Positions 8,408 through 16,425 of a DNA stretch of 64,000 nucleotides are shown piece after piece. How positions within the stretch are numbered: the first letter of the stretch is position 1; each line of letters starts with the position of its first letter. This stretch comes from Dehalococcoidia bacterium. GTDB lineage: Bacteria > Chloroflexota > Dehalococcoidia > DSTF01 > JACRBR01. A model generated the notes under the pieces. The model had not been told where the DNA came from. It saw only the letters and a program-made list of their open reading frames with translations, and searched no databases. Location of the stretch: NCBI GenBank assembly GCA_015478665.1, contig JADMII010000005.1, positions 1 through 64,000 on the forward strand. The letters are read 5' to 3'. A program made the translations under genes and the position numbers.

Positions 8408-10150
8408 TTAGCGGGTCCGGGAGACGTCCTCAACGACAGTGATAAGCGGTTCGAGCAGCGCCGAGTCCGCTCTCGACGTGTCCCGCGTCAGGATCACGCG
8501 CCGCTTGGCTCGCGTAATGGCAACATAGAACAGACGGCGTGCCTCCTCCCAATTCTGAGCGCCTCCGCGCCTCTTGTAAGGAACGATGCCATCGTTCAAG
8601 AACGGCAAGATCACTACTTCGTACTCAAGCCCCTTCGCCGTGAAGCTCGTCATGATCTTCACCTTCTGTTCCGCCCGGGATGCCGCCGCTTCGAGGCGCG
8701 ACCATTCCATGAGCACCAGTTGGGCCAACTCCACAGAATTCGAGGGCTCATGTTCCGCGACGGCTTGAGTCAACATGCGGTTGAGAAGTCGTACCTGTTC
8801 GGCATCACGCAAGGGAGCACGTACGCTCCCGCAATTCAGCGCGTCCAACAACGCATCCATGAGTGAGCGCGGGCGGGAACCGATCCCGGCATCAACTGCG
8901 GCGCGGGCGGACGCGATGGGGAAGATCCGTTCGCCAGCTAGTTGATTCGCCGTACGGATCTCGTCGGAGAGGGCGGTACCACCGGCCATTGCGTTGAGGC
9001 AACCACGCACGGCGCGGACTGTTGGTATTTTCGTGAAGTCGTCCATTCCGAGAACGACGTGTGGAATCTCGTTGGCCTCAAGCGTCGGTCGAAGATTCTT
9101 GAACATGAATCGATGCGGCGCCAGCACGACGATCTCGCCGGCCGGCGTCCCTTGATCGAGTTCCTCGATGATGTAACCAACGATCAACTCGGCCTCGTCC
9201 TCAGCGCCGTTCGCGCCGTCGAGAATGACCTCGCCTTGAATGTCCGTGCGCCTCGATGCCATCAACTCATCACGCCTCCGCGCATTCACAGCAATCACCG
9301 CGTTCGCTGCATCAACGACGGCGGGCGGACAGCGGTAGTTGCCTCGCAACATGCGTTCTTCCGCGCCGAACCGCTCCACGAACTCGGCGATGTTCTCTGG
9401 CCGGGCGTCGCGCCATGCATAGATCATCTGATCATCATCGGCGACCCCGAACACCGTGCATCGCTCGCCGACAAGCTCCCCGATCAGGTCAAGCTGCAAC
9501 TGGTTCGTGTCCTGCAATTCGTCTACGAAGACGTAGCGGTACGCATCGCGCAGGACCGCTCGCACTCGCGGCTGCTCGCGAAGTAGCTGGAGGGTGTGAA
9601 TGATCAGATCATCGAAGTCGCGGAGCCGGCGCTCAACGAGCGCCTCTTCGTATGCTTGTGCGAGTGCCCTGAGCGTCTCGGCGGGAATACCAGCCCGTCC
9701 CTCTCGCCGGCCCTTGAAGTTGCTGATCGCCGTCCCGACATTCTGGGCTTTGGCATTGCTTCCGTGCTCATCAAGCAGGCGTTGAATGAACTCGTCTCGC
9801 TCAGGCGGTACGAGCATGCCGGCGTTACGGGGCCAGCCGATGAGATGTCCCCAACGGCCGAGCAGCGATGCTCCCAGTTGATGGAAGTTGGCGACCGTGA
9901 GTCGATGGCCCGGCGCACAGAGCGTCTTGTCCATGAGCCGCTTCCGCATCTCACGCGCCGCTTCGACGCTGAACGTCAGGCAGCAGATCCGGAAGCGTTC
10001 GTCAGGCGTCGAGCGCAGCCGGTAAGCGACCGTGTTGGTAAGTAGGTGCGTCTTACCGCTTCCCGGCGGTGCGAGCACGAGCATCGGACGATCGACTTGC
10101 GAGGCGATCTCCAACTGCTCCTCATCGAGGCAGGCGCGGAGGATCTCCAT
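8408..10150 (-). CDS. gajB: Gabija GajB-like UvrD/PcrA-family helicase
   Basis: A 580-residue superfamily 1A helicase starting at ATG 10150, one base after the stop of the OLD nuclease gene. The frame is open upstream, but that part only mirrors gajA. Walker A is APPGSGKTH (27-35) and Walker B DELQD (210-214). Next come GVADDDQMIYAW, the motif IV region GNYRCPPAVV, motif V TSFTAKGLEYEVVILPFLN and motif VI EARRLFYVAITRAKRR. In Gabija, GajB senses DNA ends or unwound DNA and stimulates GajA. It is a little longer than the best-known GajB (about 500 residues). The pair converges with the integrase, whose stop is 14 bases away. A general repair helicase is unlikely given the paired context. Confidence 0.82.
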   Translation of the reverse strand: MEILRACLDEEQLEIASQVDRPMLVLAPPGSGKTHLLTNTVAYRLRSTPDERFRICCLTFSVEAAREMRKRLMDKTLCAPGHRLTVANFHQLGASLLGRWGHLIGWPRNAGMLVPPERDEFIQRLLDEHGSNAKAQNVGTAISNFKGRREGRAGIPAETLRALAQAYEEALVERRLRDFDDLIIHTLQLLREQPRVRAVLRDAYRYVFVDELQDTNQLQLDLIGELVGERCTVFGVADDDQMIYAWRDARPENIAEFVERFGAEERMLRGNYRCPPAVVDAANAVIAVNARRRDELMASRRTDIQGEVILDGANGAEDEAELIVGYIIEELDQGTPAGEIVVLAPHRFMFKNLRPTLEANEIPHVVLGMDDFTKIPTVRAVRGCLNAMAGGTALSDEIRTANQLAGERIFPIASARAAVDAGIGSRPRSLMDALLDALNCGSVRAPLRDAEQVRLLNRMLTQAVAEHEPSNSVELAQLVLMEWSRLEAAASRAEQKVKIMTSFTAKGLEYEVVILPFLNDGIVPYKRRGGAQNWEEARRLFYVAITRAKRRVILTRDTSRADSALLEPLITVVEDVSRTR

Positions 10151-10151
10151 G

Positions 10152-11918
10152 TCACGCCTCCGGCTCGCGTGCTTCGCGCATGCCCGCCTCGGCCAGCGCC
10201 GCCGCGAACTCCAGCACCTCGCGTACCGCCGGAGGCACGGGCAGGCCGAGCACACTGAACTGCCGCGCCGTCTCGGATGCGAGTTCGGGCTTCCGGATGT
10301 GGCGCTGACGAACATACCCGCGAACCGTTGCGCCTCCGTCGTCTGCCAGCCCTTGCGCAGTTCGGCGCTCGCGGTATTCCTGCAAGTTGCCGTCGCCGTA
10401 CAAGATGTTCGCGGCGGCCCCGAACGCTGGATACCCGCCCTCCGAGACGAGGTACGCCTCGAAGTCGCCGTTCGGCCACCAGAAGATCCCAGCCTGACGC
10501 AATTGCGCTTCGTCCGGGTTGTCGATATCGATGCCGGCCGGCAGGCTGCCAGCATCGCGGAGCGACCGGAGCAATGCACCGACTGCGAGATCGCGATCGC
10601 ATACAGCAGCATGCGGGAGATCGAGACACCCACTGCTCAACAACCGGACGAATGGCCGGAACATCTGCCCCGCGACACCGACGATGCTCACACCGAGCCG
10701 ATCCAGGTCGATGCCCAATTGCGCCGCGAACTCCGGGAAAGCGCCCTGCTCACTGCCGCCTTCCACGAGCAACGCTGAGCGGCCGAAGAGGAACTCGCTC
10801 GTGCTGCCGCGCACGGCCCGCACGAGGTGCGCCCTATCGCCCTCATCGAATGACCCGGACGGCACGGCGCGGAAGGTCGAGAGGCGTCCGCTCTGGCGCA
10901 CCAGGATCGCGTTCGTGGGATCGAAGCGGTCAGCGACAACGGGCGAGTGCGTCGTGTAGATGATCTGCGTCCCATCCTCGGACAGCAGGTTGAGCAGCGA
11001 GCGGACGGCATGCGGCGAGAGATGGTTCTCCGGTTCCTCCAAGCCGAGAGCCAGCACCATGCCGCCCTGCGTCTCGACGTAGGCCCGGAAGAGTCCGAAC
11101 ATTGCCAACGTCTGTACGCCGGTGGAGTACTGGTTCAACGAGATCGGATCCTCTTCGCCCGGTGAGGTGAGGTACACCGACGTGCGGCGGGCGACGGCGC
11201 GATAGTCGAGCGGTGTTGCTCGCATCTCGGCGGAAACCGCATCATCTTCGCCGTACAGCACGGCGCTGACGTACGACCGAACACGGTCGCCCATCTCCTC
11301 CAGCCGTTCGGCTCCCAACACTGCCTCCGCGAGTTGTCGGCCTGCTTCCGTCGCGATCTCCTTCAACTGCTCGGGATCGCTGGCCTGCCGCAGTAAATCC
11401 GTCAGCCGCGCCCACATGCCGCCGCGCTCATCGAGTTCGCGTCGCGCATCACGAATCGCCGGCAGGTAGAAGAAGTTCACCGTGTCGTGCACGTGGGAAT
11501 CGAGACGACCATCGGTCTCGCCGTCGAGCTTGTAGTAGTTCGCGTAGCTCCGGAAGATGCCGTCCTGTTCGAAGCCGGCATCCGCTGTCACGAGCACAAG
11601 CTCGCTGCCGTCGGCGTGGAAGTCGATGTGCTCATCGAAGAGGGCGTGCTCGTCTTCGGTGAACGTGTCGCCCGTCGACGGCCGGATCTCGATCTCGACG
11701 GACAGGCGCTCGCCGTCGGCAAGGCCACGGGCCAGATCGTCCGGGTCGAACCCGTACCCGGCACCGCGCCGGCCGACGCCGAACACCTTGTCGATGGCCT
11801 CGAGCACGGAGGTCTTGCCCGCGTTGTTGCTGCCGATCAGAAGCGGGCGCTCCGTCAGTGTGATCTCGGCGTCCGCGAAGCACCGATAATTGATGAGTCG
11901 CACTCGGTGGATTCTCAC
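10152..11918 (-). CDS. gajA: Gabija GajA-like OLD-family ATPase/TOPRIM nuclease
   Basis: 588 residues, the usual GajA size. The N-terminal ABC/SMC-type ATPase has Walker A GSNNAGKTS (29-37), signature-like QYSTGVQTLA (263-272), Walker B LGLEEPE (291-297) and the H-loop TTHSP with His324. A TOPRIM domain follows: LLVEGGSE (383-390) with Glu386 and Glu390, and VCDRD (439-443) with Asp441 and Asp443. In known Gabija systems this protein nicks DNA when nucleotide levels fall during infection and forms a complex with GajB. Class 2 OLD proteins are defined by a neighbouring UvrD-like helicase, exactly as here. It is the first gene of the pair and stops 124 bases from the tRNA-Leu 3' end. Confidence 0.85.
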   Translation of the reverse strand: MRIHRVRLINYRCFADAEITLTERPLLIGSNNAGKTSVLEAIDKVFGVGRRGAGYGFDPDDLARGLADGERLSVEIEIRPSTGDTFTEDEHALFDEHIDFHADGSELVLVTADAGFEQDGIFRSYANYYKLDGETDGRLDSHVHDTVNFFYLPAIRDARRELDERGGMWARLTDLLRQASDPEQLKEIATEAGRQLAEAVLGAERLEEMGDRVRSYVSAVLYGEDDAVSAEMRATPLDYRAVARRTSVYLTSPGEEDPISLNQYSTGVQTLAMFGLFRAYVETQGGMVLALGLEEPENHLSPHAVRSLLNLLSEDGTQIIYTTHSPVVADRFDPTNAILVRQSGRLSTFRAVPSGSFDEGDRAHLVRAVRGSTSEFLFGRSALLVEGGSEQGAFPEFAAQLGIDLDRLGVSIVGVAGQMFRPFVRLLSSGCLDLPHAAVCDRDLAVGALLRSLRDAGSLPAGIDIDNPDEAQLRQAGIFWWPNGDFEAYLVSEGGYPAFGAAANILYGDGNLQEYRERRTAQGLADDGGATVRGYVRQRHIRKPELASETARQFSVLGLPVPPAVREVLEFAAALAEAGMREAREPEA

Positions 11919-12042
11919 GACTGCCTTCCTGAGTCAGCCGTTCGCGCGGCCTAGCTCGGCCGTAGGTGAACAAAAGGTGAGCAAATGCTAATCCGTGCAG
12001 CACTTCACCTCGCGGCTGCGAGCGACATCAGATTCAGAATCT

Positions 12043-12130
<88 letters not shown>

Positions 12131-12159
12131 CCGGCGCCAGTGTAGCGGCTCCGGCGCCG

Positions 12160-12299
12160 GCGCAATGGCGCTCCGAATGGAGTGCGGCGCAGGGGCGTGA
12201 ACCCACGCGGCGCGTCCGGCGCGCCCGAGGCGCAATGGCGCTCCGGATGCGGAGTGCGGCGCAGGGGCCTCGCCGGCCGCAGCCCCTTCGCCGTTCGCG
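12160..12299. repeat. 70-bp tandem repeat, type A (two units)
   Basis: The sequence GCGCAATGGCGCTCCG followed closely by GAGTGCGGCGCAGGGGC starts at 12160 and again at 12230, a spacing of exactly 70 bases. The stretches between diverge more. It adjoins the type B array, which has the same period, so both are probably parts of one expanded intergenic array upstream of the tRNA. Confidence 0.75.
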
Positions 12300-12303
12300 G
12301 CGG

Positions 12304-12627
12304 TCCGGATGCGGCGACCGGTCGACAGCGCACGGCTGGCGACCGGTGTACGTCCGGCGCGCGACGAGCATCATCCGGATGCAGCGACCGGTCGACAGCG
12401 CACGGCTGGCGACCGGTGTACGTCCGGCGCGCGACGAGCGTCATCCGGATGCGGCGACCGGTCGACAGCGCACGGCTGGCGACCGGTGTACGTCCGGCGC
12501 GCGACGAGCATCGTCGGGGATGCGACGACCGGTCGACAGCGCACGGCTGGCGACCGGTGTACGTCCGGCGCGCGCGACCAGCATCGTCAGGGATGCGACG
12601 ACCGGTCGACAGCGCACGGCTGGCGAT
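12304..12627. repeat. 70-bp tandem repeat array, type B (about 4.6 units)
   Basis: GACCGGTCGACAGCGCACGG begins at 12316, 12386, 12456, 12527 and 12600, so periods are 70, 70, 71 and 73. The first four units carry an inverted repeat ACCGGTCG, 15 bases, CGACCGGT, able to form an 8-bp stem-loop; the last copy is degenerate. Frames through the array give long Arg-rich products on both strands, but these are not genes. It fills the gap between the 3' end of the yceI gene and the tRNA-Leu. The regular period without spacer variation rules out a CRISPR array. Confidence 0.9.
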
Positions 12628-12798
12628 CCGGGCTCCGGCGCCGGGACGCACCCCTCTGTGGTGGGCGGCTACCCATTTTGATGCGCCACTGACGCGAGAG
12701 AGTGCCGGGGCGCATTGGCGCGGCCGCACGGCAAGGACGCCGCCGTGCGCACGCATCGGCACGGCACCGACGGCCGCCGGGGCGATCGTCCTCCGGCG

Positions 12799-13347
12799 CT
12801 ATTCCTCCAGCACCGCGGCGACCCGCAGCTCGATGCGCACGCGGTCGCCGACGAGGACGCCGCCGCTTTCGATGACGCCGTTCCAGTTCAGGCCGAAGTC
12901 CTTTCGCTGGATCGACGTCGTCGCCGTGAACGCCGCCCGCTGCTTGCCGTAGGCGTCCCGGATCTGCCCCTCATACTCGGTGTCGAGCACGACCTCACGC
13001 GTCTCGCCGCGCATCGTCAGCTCGCCCGTCACCCGCCAGCGGGCGTCGTCCACCTTCTCGACACGCGTGCTGCGGAAGGCGATCTCCGCGTAGTTCGGCG
13101 CGTCGAAGAAGTCCGCCGAGCGCAGGTGCTCGTCGCGCATCTCGACGCCAGTATCGATACTCGAGGCATCGATGGTGGCGACCACCGACGAGCGCTCCGG
13201 CTGCGCCTCATCGATCTGCACCTGTCCGCCAAGCGTCCGGAAGCGCCCCTTCACGGTGGAGATCATCATGGCCTTGACCGAGAACTCCGCGCTTGAGTGG
13301 GCGTTGTCGATGGTCCACGTGCTGATGCCCGCTGCTGCTGTCGTCAT
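12799..13347 (-). CDS. YceI-family lipid-binding-like protein
   Basis: 182 residues from the ATG at 13347, preceded by a strong GAGAGGAAGAG purine-rich site; a start at 13386 would add a basic stretch. The sequence opens STWTIDNAHSSAEFSVKAMM, then has KGRFRTLGGQVQID, the DEHLRSADFFDAPNYAEIAF segment and the closing VGDRVRIELRVAA typical of YceI. Members form a lipocalin-like beta-barrel binding isoprenoid-type ligands. No signal peptide is visible, so this copy is probably cytoplasmic. It is transcribed divergently from an HxlR regulator, and a promoter with an overlapping operator-like site lies between them. Confidence 0.92.
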   Translation of the reverse strand: MTTAAAGISTWTIDNAHSSAEFSVKAMMISTVKGRFRTLGGQVQIDEAQPERSSVVATIDASSIDTGVEMRDEHLRSADFFDAPNYAEIAFRSTRVEKVDDARWRVTGELTMRGETREVVLDTEYEGQIRDAYGKQRAAFTATTSIQRKDFGLNWNGVIESGGVLVGDRVRIELRVAAVLEE

Positions 13348-13426
13348 CGCTCTTCCTCTCTTCCTTCCGATGAGGCCTTGCCGCATCCGTCATGCGCCCG
13401 GCGGCGCTGCTTCTCTTCTACTAGCG

Positions 13427-13455
13427 ACTATACTTAACTTAGGTCACGGAGTCAA
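13427..13455 (-). promoter_or_regulatory. promoter of the YceI gene
   Basis: On the minus strand TTGACT (13455-13450), a 17-base spacer and TATAGT (13432-13427) are near consensus. The start of transcription would be near 13420, leaving a leader of about 70 bases with a good ribosome binding site. Confidence 0.65.
13432..13444. promoter_or_regulatory. operator-like palindrome in YceI promoter spacer
   Basis: ACTTAACTTAGGT is a 13-base imperfect palindrome (ACTTAA-C-TTAGGT) between the -35 and -10 of the YceI promoter. A protein bound here would block polymerase. The divergent HxlR regulator is the natural candidate; this is inference. Confidence 0.45.
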
Positions 13456-13513
13456 GCCCGCCGCCGGCGGCGACGCGGCGACTTCGCCTCACCTTTGGTA
13501 AGCTGTAAGGGAC

Positions 13514-13936
13514 ATGGCTGCGCGAACAACGGACATGGAACCGTTCTGCCCCTACTTCCACCACGCGGTCGAGCTCATCGGCCGGCGCTGGAGCGGCGCC
13601 ATTCTGCGCGCCCTCCGCACCGGCGTCTCGCGCTTCAGCGAGCTCACGGCGACGGTGCCCGGACTCAGCGACCGCATGCTCTCCGAGCGCCTGAAGGAGC
13701 TCGAAGCGGAGGGCATCGTCGAACGGCGGGTGATCGCCGAGACACCGGTGCGCATCGACTATCTGCTGACGGAGAAGGGGCGCGCGCTGAGCGGCGTGAT
13801 GGACGCGATCAGCGCCTGGGCGACGCGCTGGCACGACGATGGGCCGTCGCAGGCGCACGACTGCGCCGAGTCGGCGGCAGCGACGGGACGCCGGCGCGGT
13901 CGCAGTCGTCAGCCTGATTCGTACGACGCGCGCTGA
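13514..13936 (+). CDS. HxlR-family transcriptional regulator
   Basis: 140 residues with a winged-helix HxlR domain over about residues 12-105: PFCPYFHHAVELIGRRWSGA, then RFSELTATVPGLSDRMLSER and the wing VIAETPVRIDYLLTEKGRAL. A single Cys at position 12, just before the first helix, corresponds to the redox-sensing Cys of YodB/HypR-like members. The last 30 residues are basic and low in complexity. The gene diverges from yceI; together they look like an oxidant- or electrophile-responsive pair, although no inducer can be read from the sequence. Confidence 0.88.
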   Translation: MAARTTDMEPFCPYFHHAVELIGRRWSGAILRALRTGVSRFSELTATVPGLSDRMLSERLKELEAEGIVERRVIAETPVRIDYLLTEKGRALSGVMDAISAWATRWHDDGPSQAHDCAESAAATGRRRGRSRQPDSYDAR

Positions 13937-14102
13937 CCTCGCGCCCGGCAGTTTCGCCGCGGCCCCGCGTACTGCGGACCCGACGGCAGCCACGTGAGAT
14001 CGAGCCCGGCGCCGGCCGTGTCAGCCCCCACCGCATCGCCATGCCCACGCGCCGCCTGCGCGCGTCTGCGGCATCTGCAGATCCGGCATCGTGTGCACGC
14101 CA

Positions 14103-14831
14103 TCAGAGGAGCGCGCCCTGGCGCGCGGCCGGCACCGAAGCCGCGGCCGGCGTCAGGCACGACGGGTCGTCGTTCGCCACCGAGTTGACGCGCGACGACA
14201 CCTCCGTCGCCACCACCGCGTCGGATGGGGCGGGACGCAGCAGCGTCGCGAGGCGTGCGGCGTGCGTCTCCGCTTCTGTCGGCGGGACGAACAGCCACTC
14301 TTCGGCGGACTCGGGCGCGAGGATCACCGGCATGCGGTCGTGGATCTGCGCGACGACGTCGTTCGCGGTTGTGGTGAGGATCGTAAAGGTGCGCTGCCAG
14401 GCGTCGGTGGCCGGGTCGCGCCAGGACTCGTAGAGGCCGGCGAAGTGCAGCAGGCCGCCATCCGGCGCGTGGAACCAGACCGGCCGGCGAGCGTCCTTCG
14501 CGCCCTGCCACTCGAAGAAGCCGTCGGCCGGCACGATGCAGCGTCGACGCACGAACGCGTCGCGGAACGCCGGACTGGTGATCGCCGATTCCGCGCGGGC
14601 GTTGATCTGCCTGAAGGCGCCCTTCGCGTCGCTGCACCAGCTGTTCACCAGCCCCCAGCGCGCCGGCAGTAGCTGCCGCTCCTCCCGCTTCAGGCGCAGC
14701 AGCCAGTGCGCATCCGTCGGCGCCACATTGTAGCGGGGCCGGTAGCGCGCGGCGTCCTCGGCCGTGACAGCGCCGAGCTCGGCCGCGAGCGTCGCAAACT
14801 CCTTCGTCGTCAGCGTAAATCTCCCGCACAT
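14103..14831 (-). CDS. SRAP-domain protein (YedK/HMCES type)
   Basis: 242 residues starting MCGRFTL, so that after Met removal Cys2 is the N-terminal residue that forms a thiazolidine crosslink with abasic sites in single-stranded DNA. The family features are present: RYNVAPT with the conserved Asn, RWGLVNSW, INARAES with the catalytic Glu, RRCIVPADGFFEW, and IHDRMPVIL with the conserved His. The start at 14831 is fixed by the need for Met-Cys. The C-terminal 25 residues are Ala-rich and nonconserved. The protein shields abasic sites at replication forks. It stands alone and is divergent from the agmatinase gene. Confidence 0.93.
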   Translation of the reverse strand: MCGRFTLTTKEFATLAAELGAVTAEDAARYRPRYNVAPTDAHWLLRLKREERQLLPARWGLVNSWCSDAKGAFRQINARAESAITSPAFRDAFVRRRCIVPADGFFEWQGAKDARRPVWFHAPDGGLLHFAGLYESWRDPATDAWQRTFTILTTTANDVVAQIHDRMPVILAPESAEEWLFVPPTEAETHAARLATLLRPAPSDAVVATEVSSRVNSVANDDPSCLTPAAASVPAARQGALL

Positions 14832-15064
14832 CGCACCATGGTACCGCCCGGGTCGTGGCGGAGGCGACCTCCGGGCCGGCAGGGATGGCGGCGCACACGC
14901 CGCGCGGTGCGGAGGGCAGCGCCGCACGCAGGAGGAGCACGATGCGGCAGAATGCGGTCGACCCGGCGGGAAGCATGCCCCGGTTCTACGACCTCGTGCA
15001 TCGCAACATCGCCACCGGCCGCAGAGCGAGGTCCGAGAGCGCAGCCACCTGTTACCCTGAACCC

Positions 15065-15943
15065 ATGCCCGACGCCCGCTTCTACCCGCCGCCGAACTTC
15101 GGCTCGCTCGACGACGATGACGCCGCCTTCGACCACGCGCGCGTGGTCGTGCTGCCTGTGCCGTACGACTCGACAGTCACGGCGCGCGCCGGGACGCGCG
15201 ACGGGCCGCGCGCGATCATCGAAGCCAGCACCGACATGGAGCTGTACGACGTCGGTCTCGGCAGCGAGCCCTATCGCCACGGCATCCACACCCTGCCTGA
15301 GCTCGCGCCGCACACCGGCTCTCCGGAAGCGATGATCGACCGTATCGAGGAGGTGACCGGCGAGCTGATCGACGCCGGCAAGTTCGTCGTCACGCTGGGC
15401 GGCGAGCACACTGTGGCGGTCGGCGCCGTGCGCGCGCACGCGAAGCGCCATCCGGGGATGTCCGTGCTCGCCTTCGACGCCCACTCCGACCTGCGGGACG
15501 AGTACCTCGGCTCGAAGTACAACCATGCCTGCACGCTCCGCCGCGCGCTCGAGGTCGCGCCGGTGACCCAGCTGGGCCTGCGCAGCGCATCGGCGGAAGA
15601 CGCCGCGCTGATCCGCGACGAGCGGCTGGCGTTCTTTTCGCCGGCGGCGTACCGTGCGGCTGGCGCGCAGGCCGTCGTCGACCGGCTGGGCGATGACGTC
15701 TATATCACCGTCGACCTCGACTGCTTCGACCCGTCCGAGATGGCCGCCGTCGGCACGCCGGAGCCGGGCGGCCTGCACTGGGACGAAGTGAGCGACCTGC
15801 TCGTCGCCGTCACGCGAACGAAGCGCGTCTGCGGGTTCGACCTGACGGAGCTGTCGCCCTCGCTCGGTCCGCGGTCGTGCGCGCAGCTCGCGGCGAAGCT
15901 GGCCTACCGGCTCATCGGCCTCGCGCTCGGGCCGGTGGAGTAG
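15065..15943 (+). CDS. speB: agmatinase/ureohydrolase
   Basis: 292 residues, ureohydrolase superfamily. Manganese-binding motifs are all present: GGEH with His115, AFDAHSD with Asp138, His140 and Asp142, and VDLDCFDP with Asp217 and Asp219; the substrate-loop segment GTPEPGGLHW follows. The SKYNHACTLRR segment after the second motif favours agmatinase over arginase. The reaction is agmatine to putrescine plus urea, in the cytosol. The start at 15065 gives the normal length; an open frame upstream is noncoding. The next gene begins six bases after its stop. No arginine decarboxylase is in the window. Confidence 0.88.
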   Translation: MPDARFYPPPNFGSLDDDDAAFDHARVVVLPVPYDSTVTARAGTRDGPRAIIEASTDMELYDVGLGSEPYRHGIHTLPELAPHTGSPEAMIDRIEEVTGELIDAGKFVVTLGGEHTVAVGAVRAHAKRHPGMSVLAFDAHSDLRDEYLGSKYNHACTLRRALEVAPVTQLGLRSASAEDAALIRDERLAFFSPAAYRAAGAQAVVDRLGDDVYITVDLDCFDPSEMAAVGTPEPGGLHWDEVSDLLVAVTRTKRVCGFDLTELSPSLGPRSCAQLAAKLAYRLIGLALGPVE

Positions 15944-15948
15944 CGGCG

Positions 15949-16350
15949 ATGCCCGAACAACGCGGCCGCCGGCGACGCAGGCGCTCACGCGCCGTCCGCG
16001 CGGCGGCCGACGCGGAAGCAGCACGAGCGTCGGCCAGCCGCGATGCGGATGTGCCGCCGGGCGACGGCAGGCCGTCGGCGCGCCCGAACCTCGTGCGATC
16101 GCGGTCCGGCGGGACGATGGCGCAGCAGCGGCTTCCCTCGCCGACAGCGCGCGCGACCGGCTTTCTCATCGCGCTGATCACCGCGTTCCTCGGCGCCCTG
16201 CTGATCGAGGGGGCGGTCACGGGCATGTCGGGCGGCGCCGCTGCCGGCCAGATCGTCGGCGGCGCGCTGCTGATCGCGCTCGCGGTCTTCGTCGCGGCGC
16301 TCGTGCTGTTCCCCGCCTGGATCCGCGGTCGCCTCGGCCGACGGCGGTGA
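15949..16350 (+). CDS. small membrane protein, unknown
   Basis: 133 residues. The first 55 are extremely Arg/Ala-rich and probably disordered. Two hydrophobic segments follow (about 65-90, starting ATGFLIALITAFLGALL, and 100-122, GGALLIALAVFVAALVLF), then a short basic tail. This suggests a two-helix membrane protein with both ends in the cytoplasm. A shorter start at the in-frame ATG within SGGTMAQQRLP would remove the odd N-terminus. Close downstream of speB, perhaps co-transcribed. Function not recognised. Confidence 0.5.
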   Translation: MPEQRGRRRRRRSRAVRAAADAEAARASASRDADVPPGDGRPSARPNLVRSRSGGTMAQQRLPSPTARATGFLIALITAFLGALLIEGAVTGMSGGAAAGQIVGGALLIALAVFVAALVLFPAWIRGRLGRRR

Positions 16351-16425
16351 CGGTGGCGTCGAGCCGACGGGAAGCCCCGGCCCGGATCGCCCGCGCCAGC
16401 AAAACAGCGAACGCCGTCGCCGGCG

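Noticed and set aside
10151-10633. Longer helicase starting at 10633
   Set aside because: The extra 160 codons overlap gajA and are protein-unlike; the ATG at 10150 directly follows the gajA stop and begins the helicase fold.
12304-12627. CRISPR array
   Set aside because: Units repeat over their full 70 bases with no unique spacers, and no cas genes are nearby.
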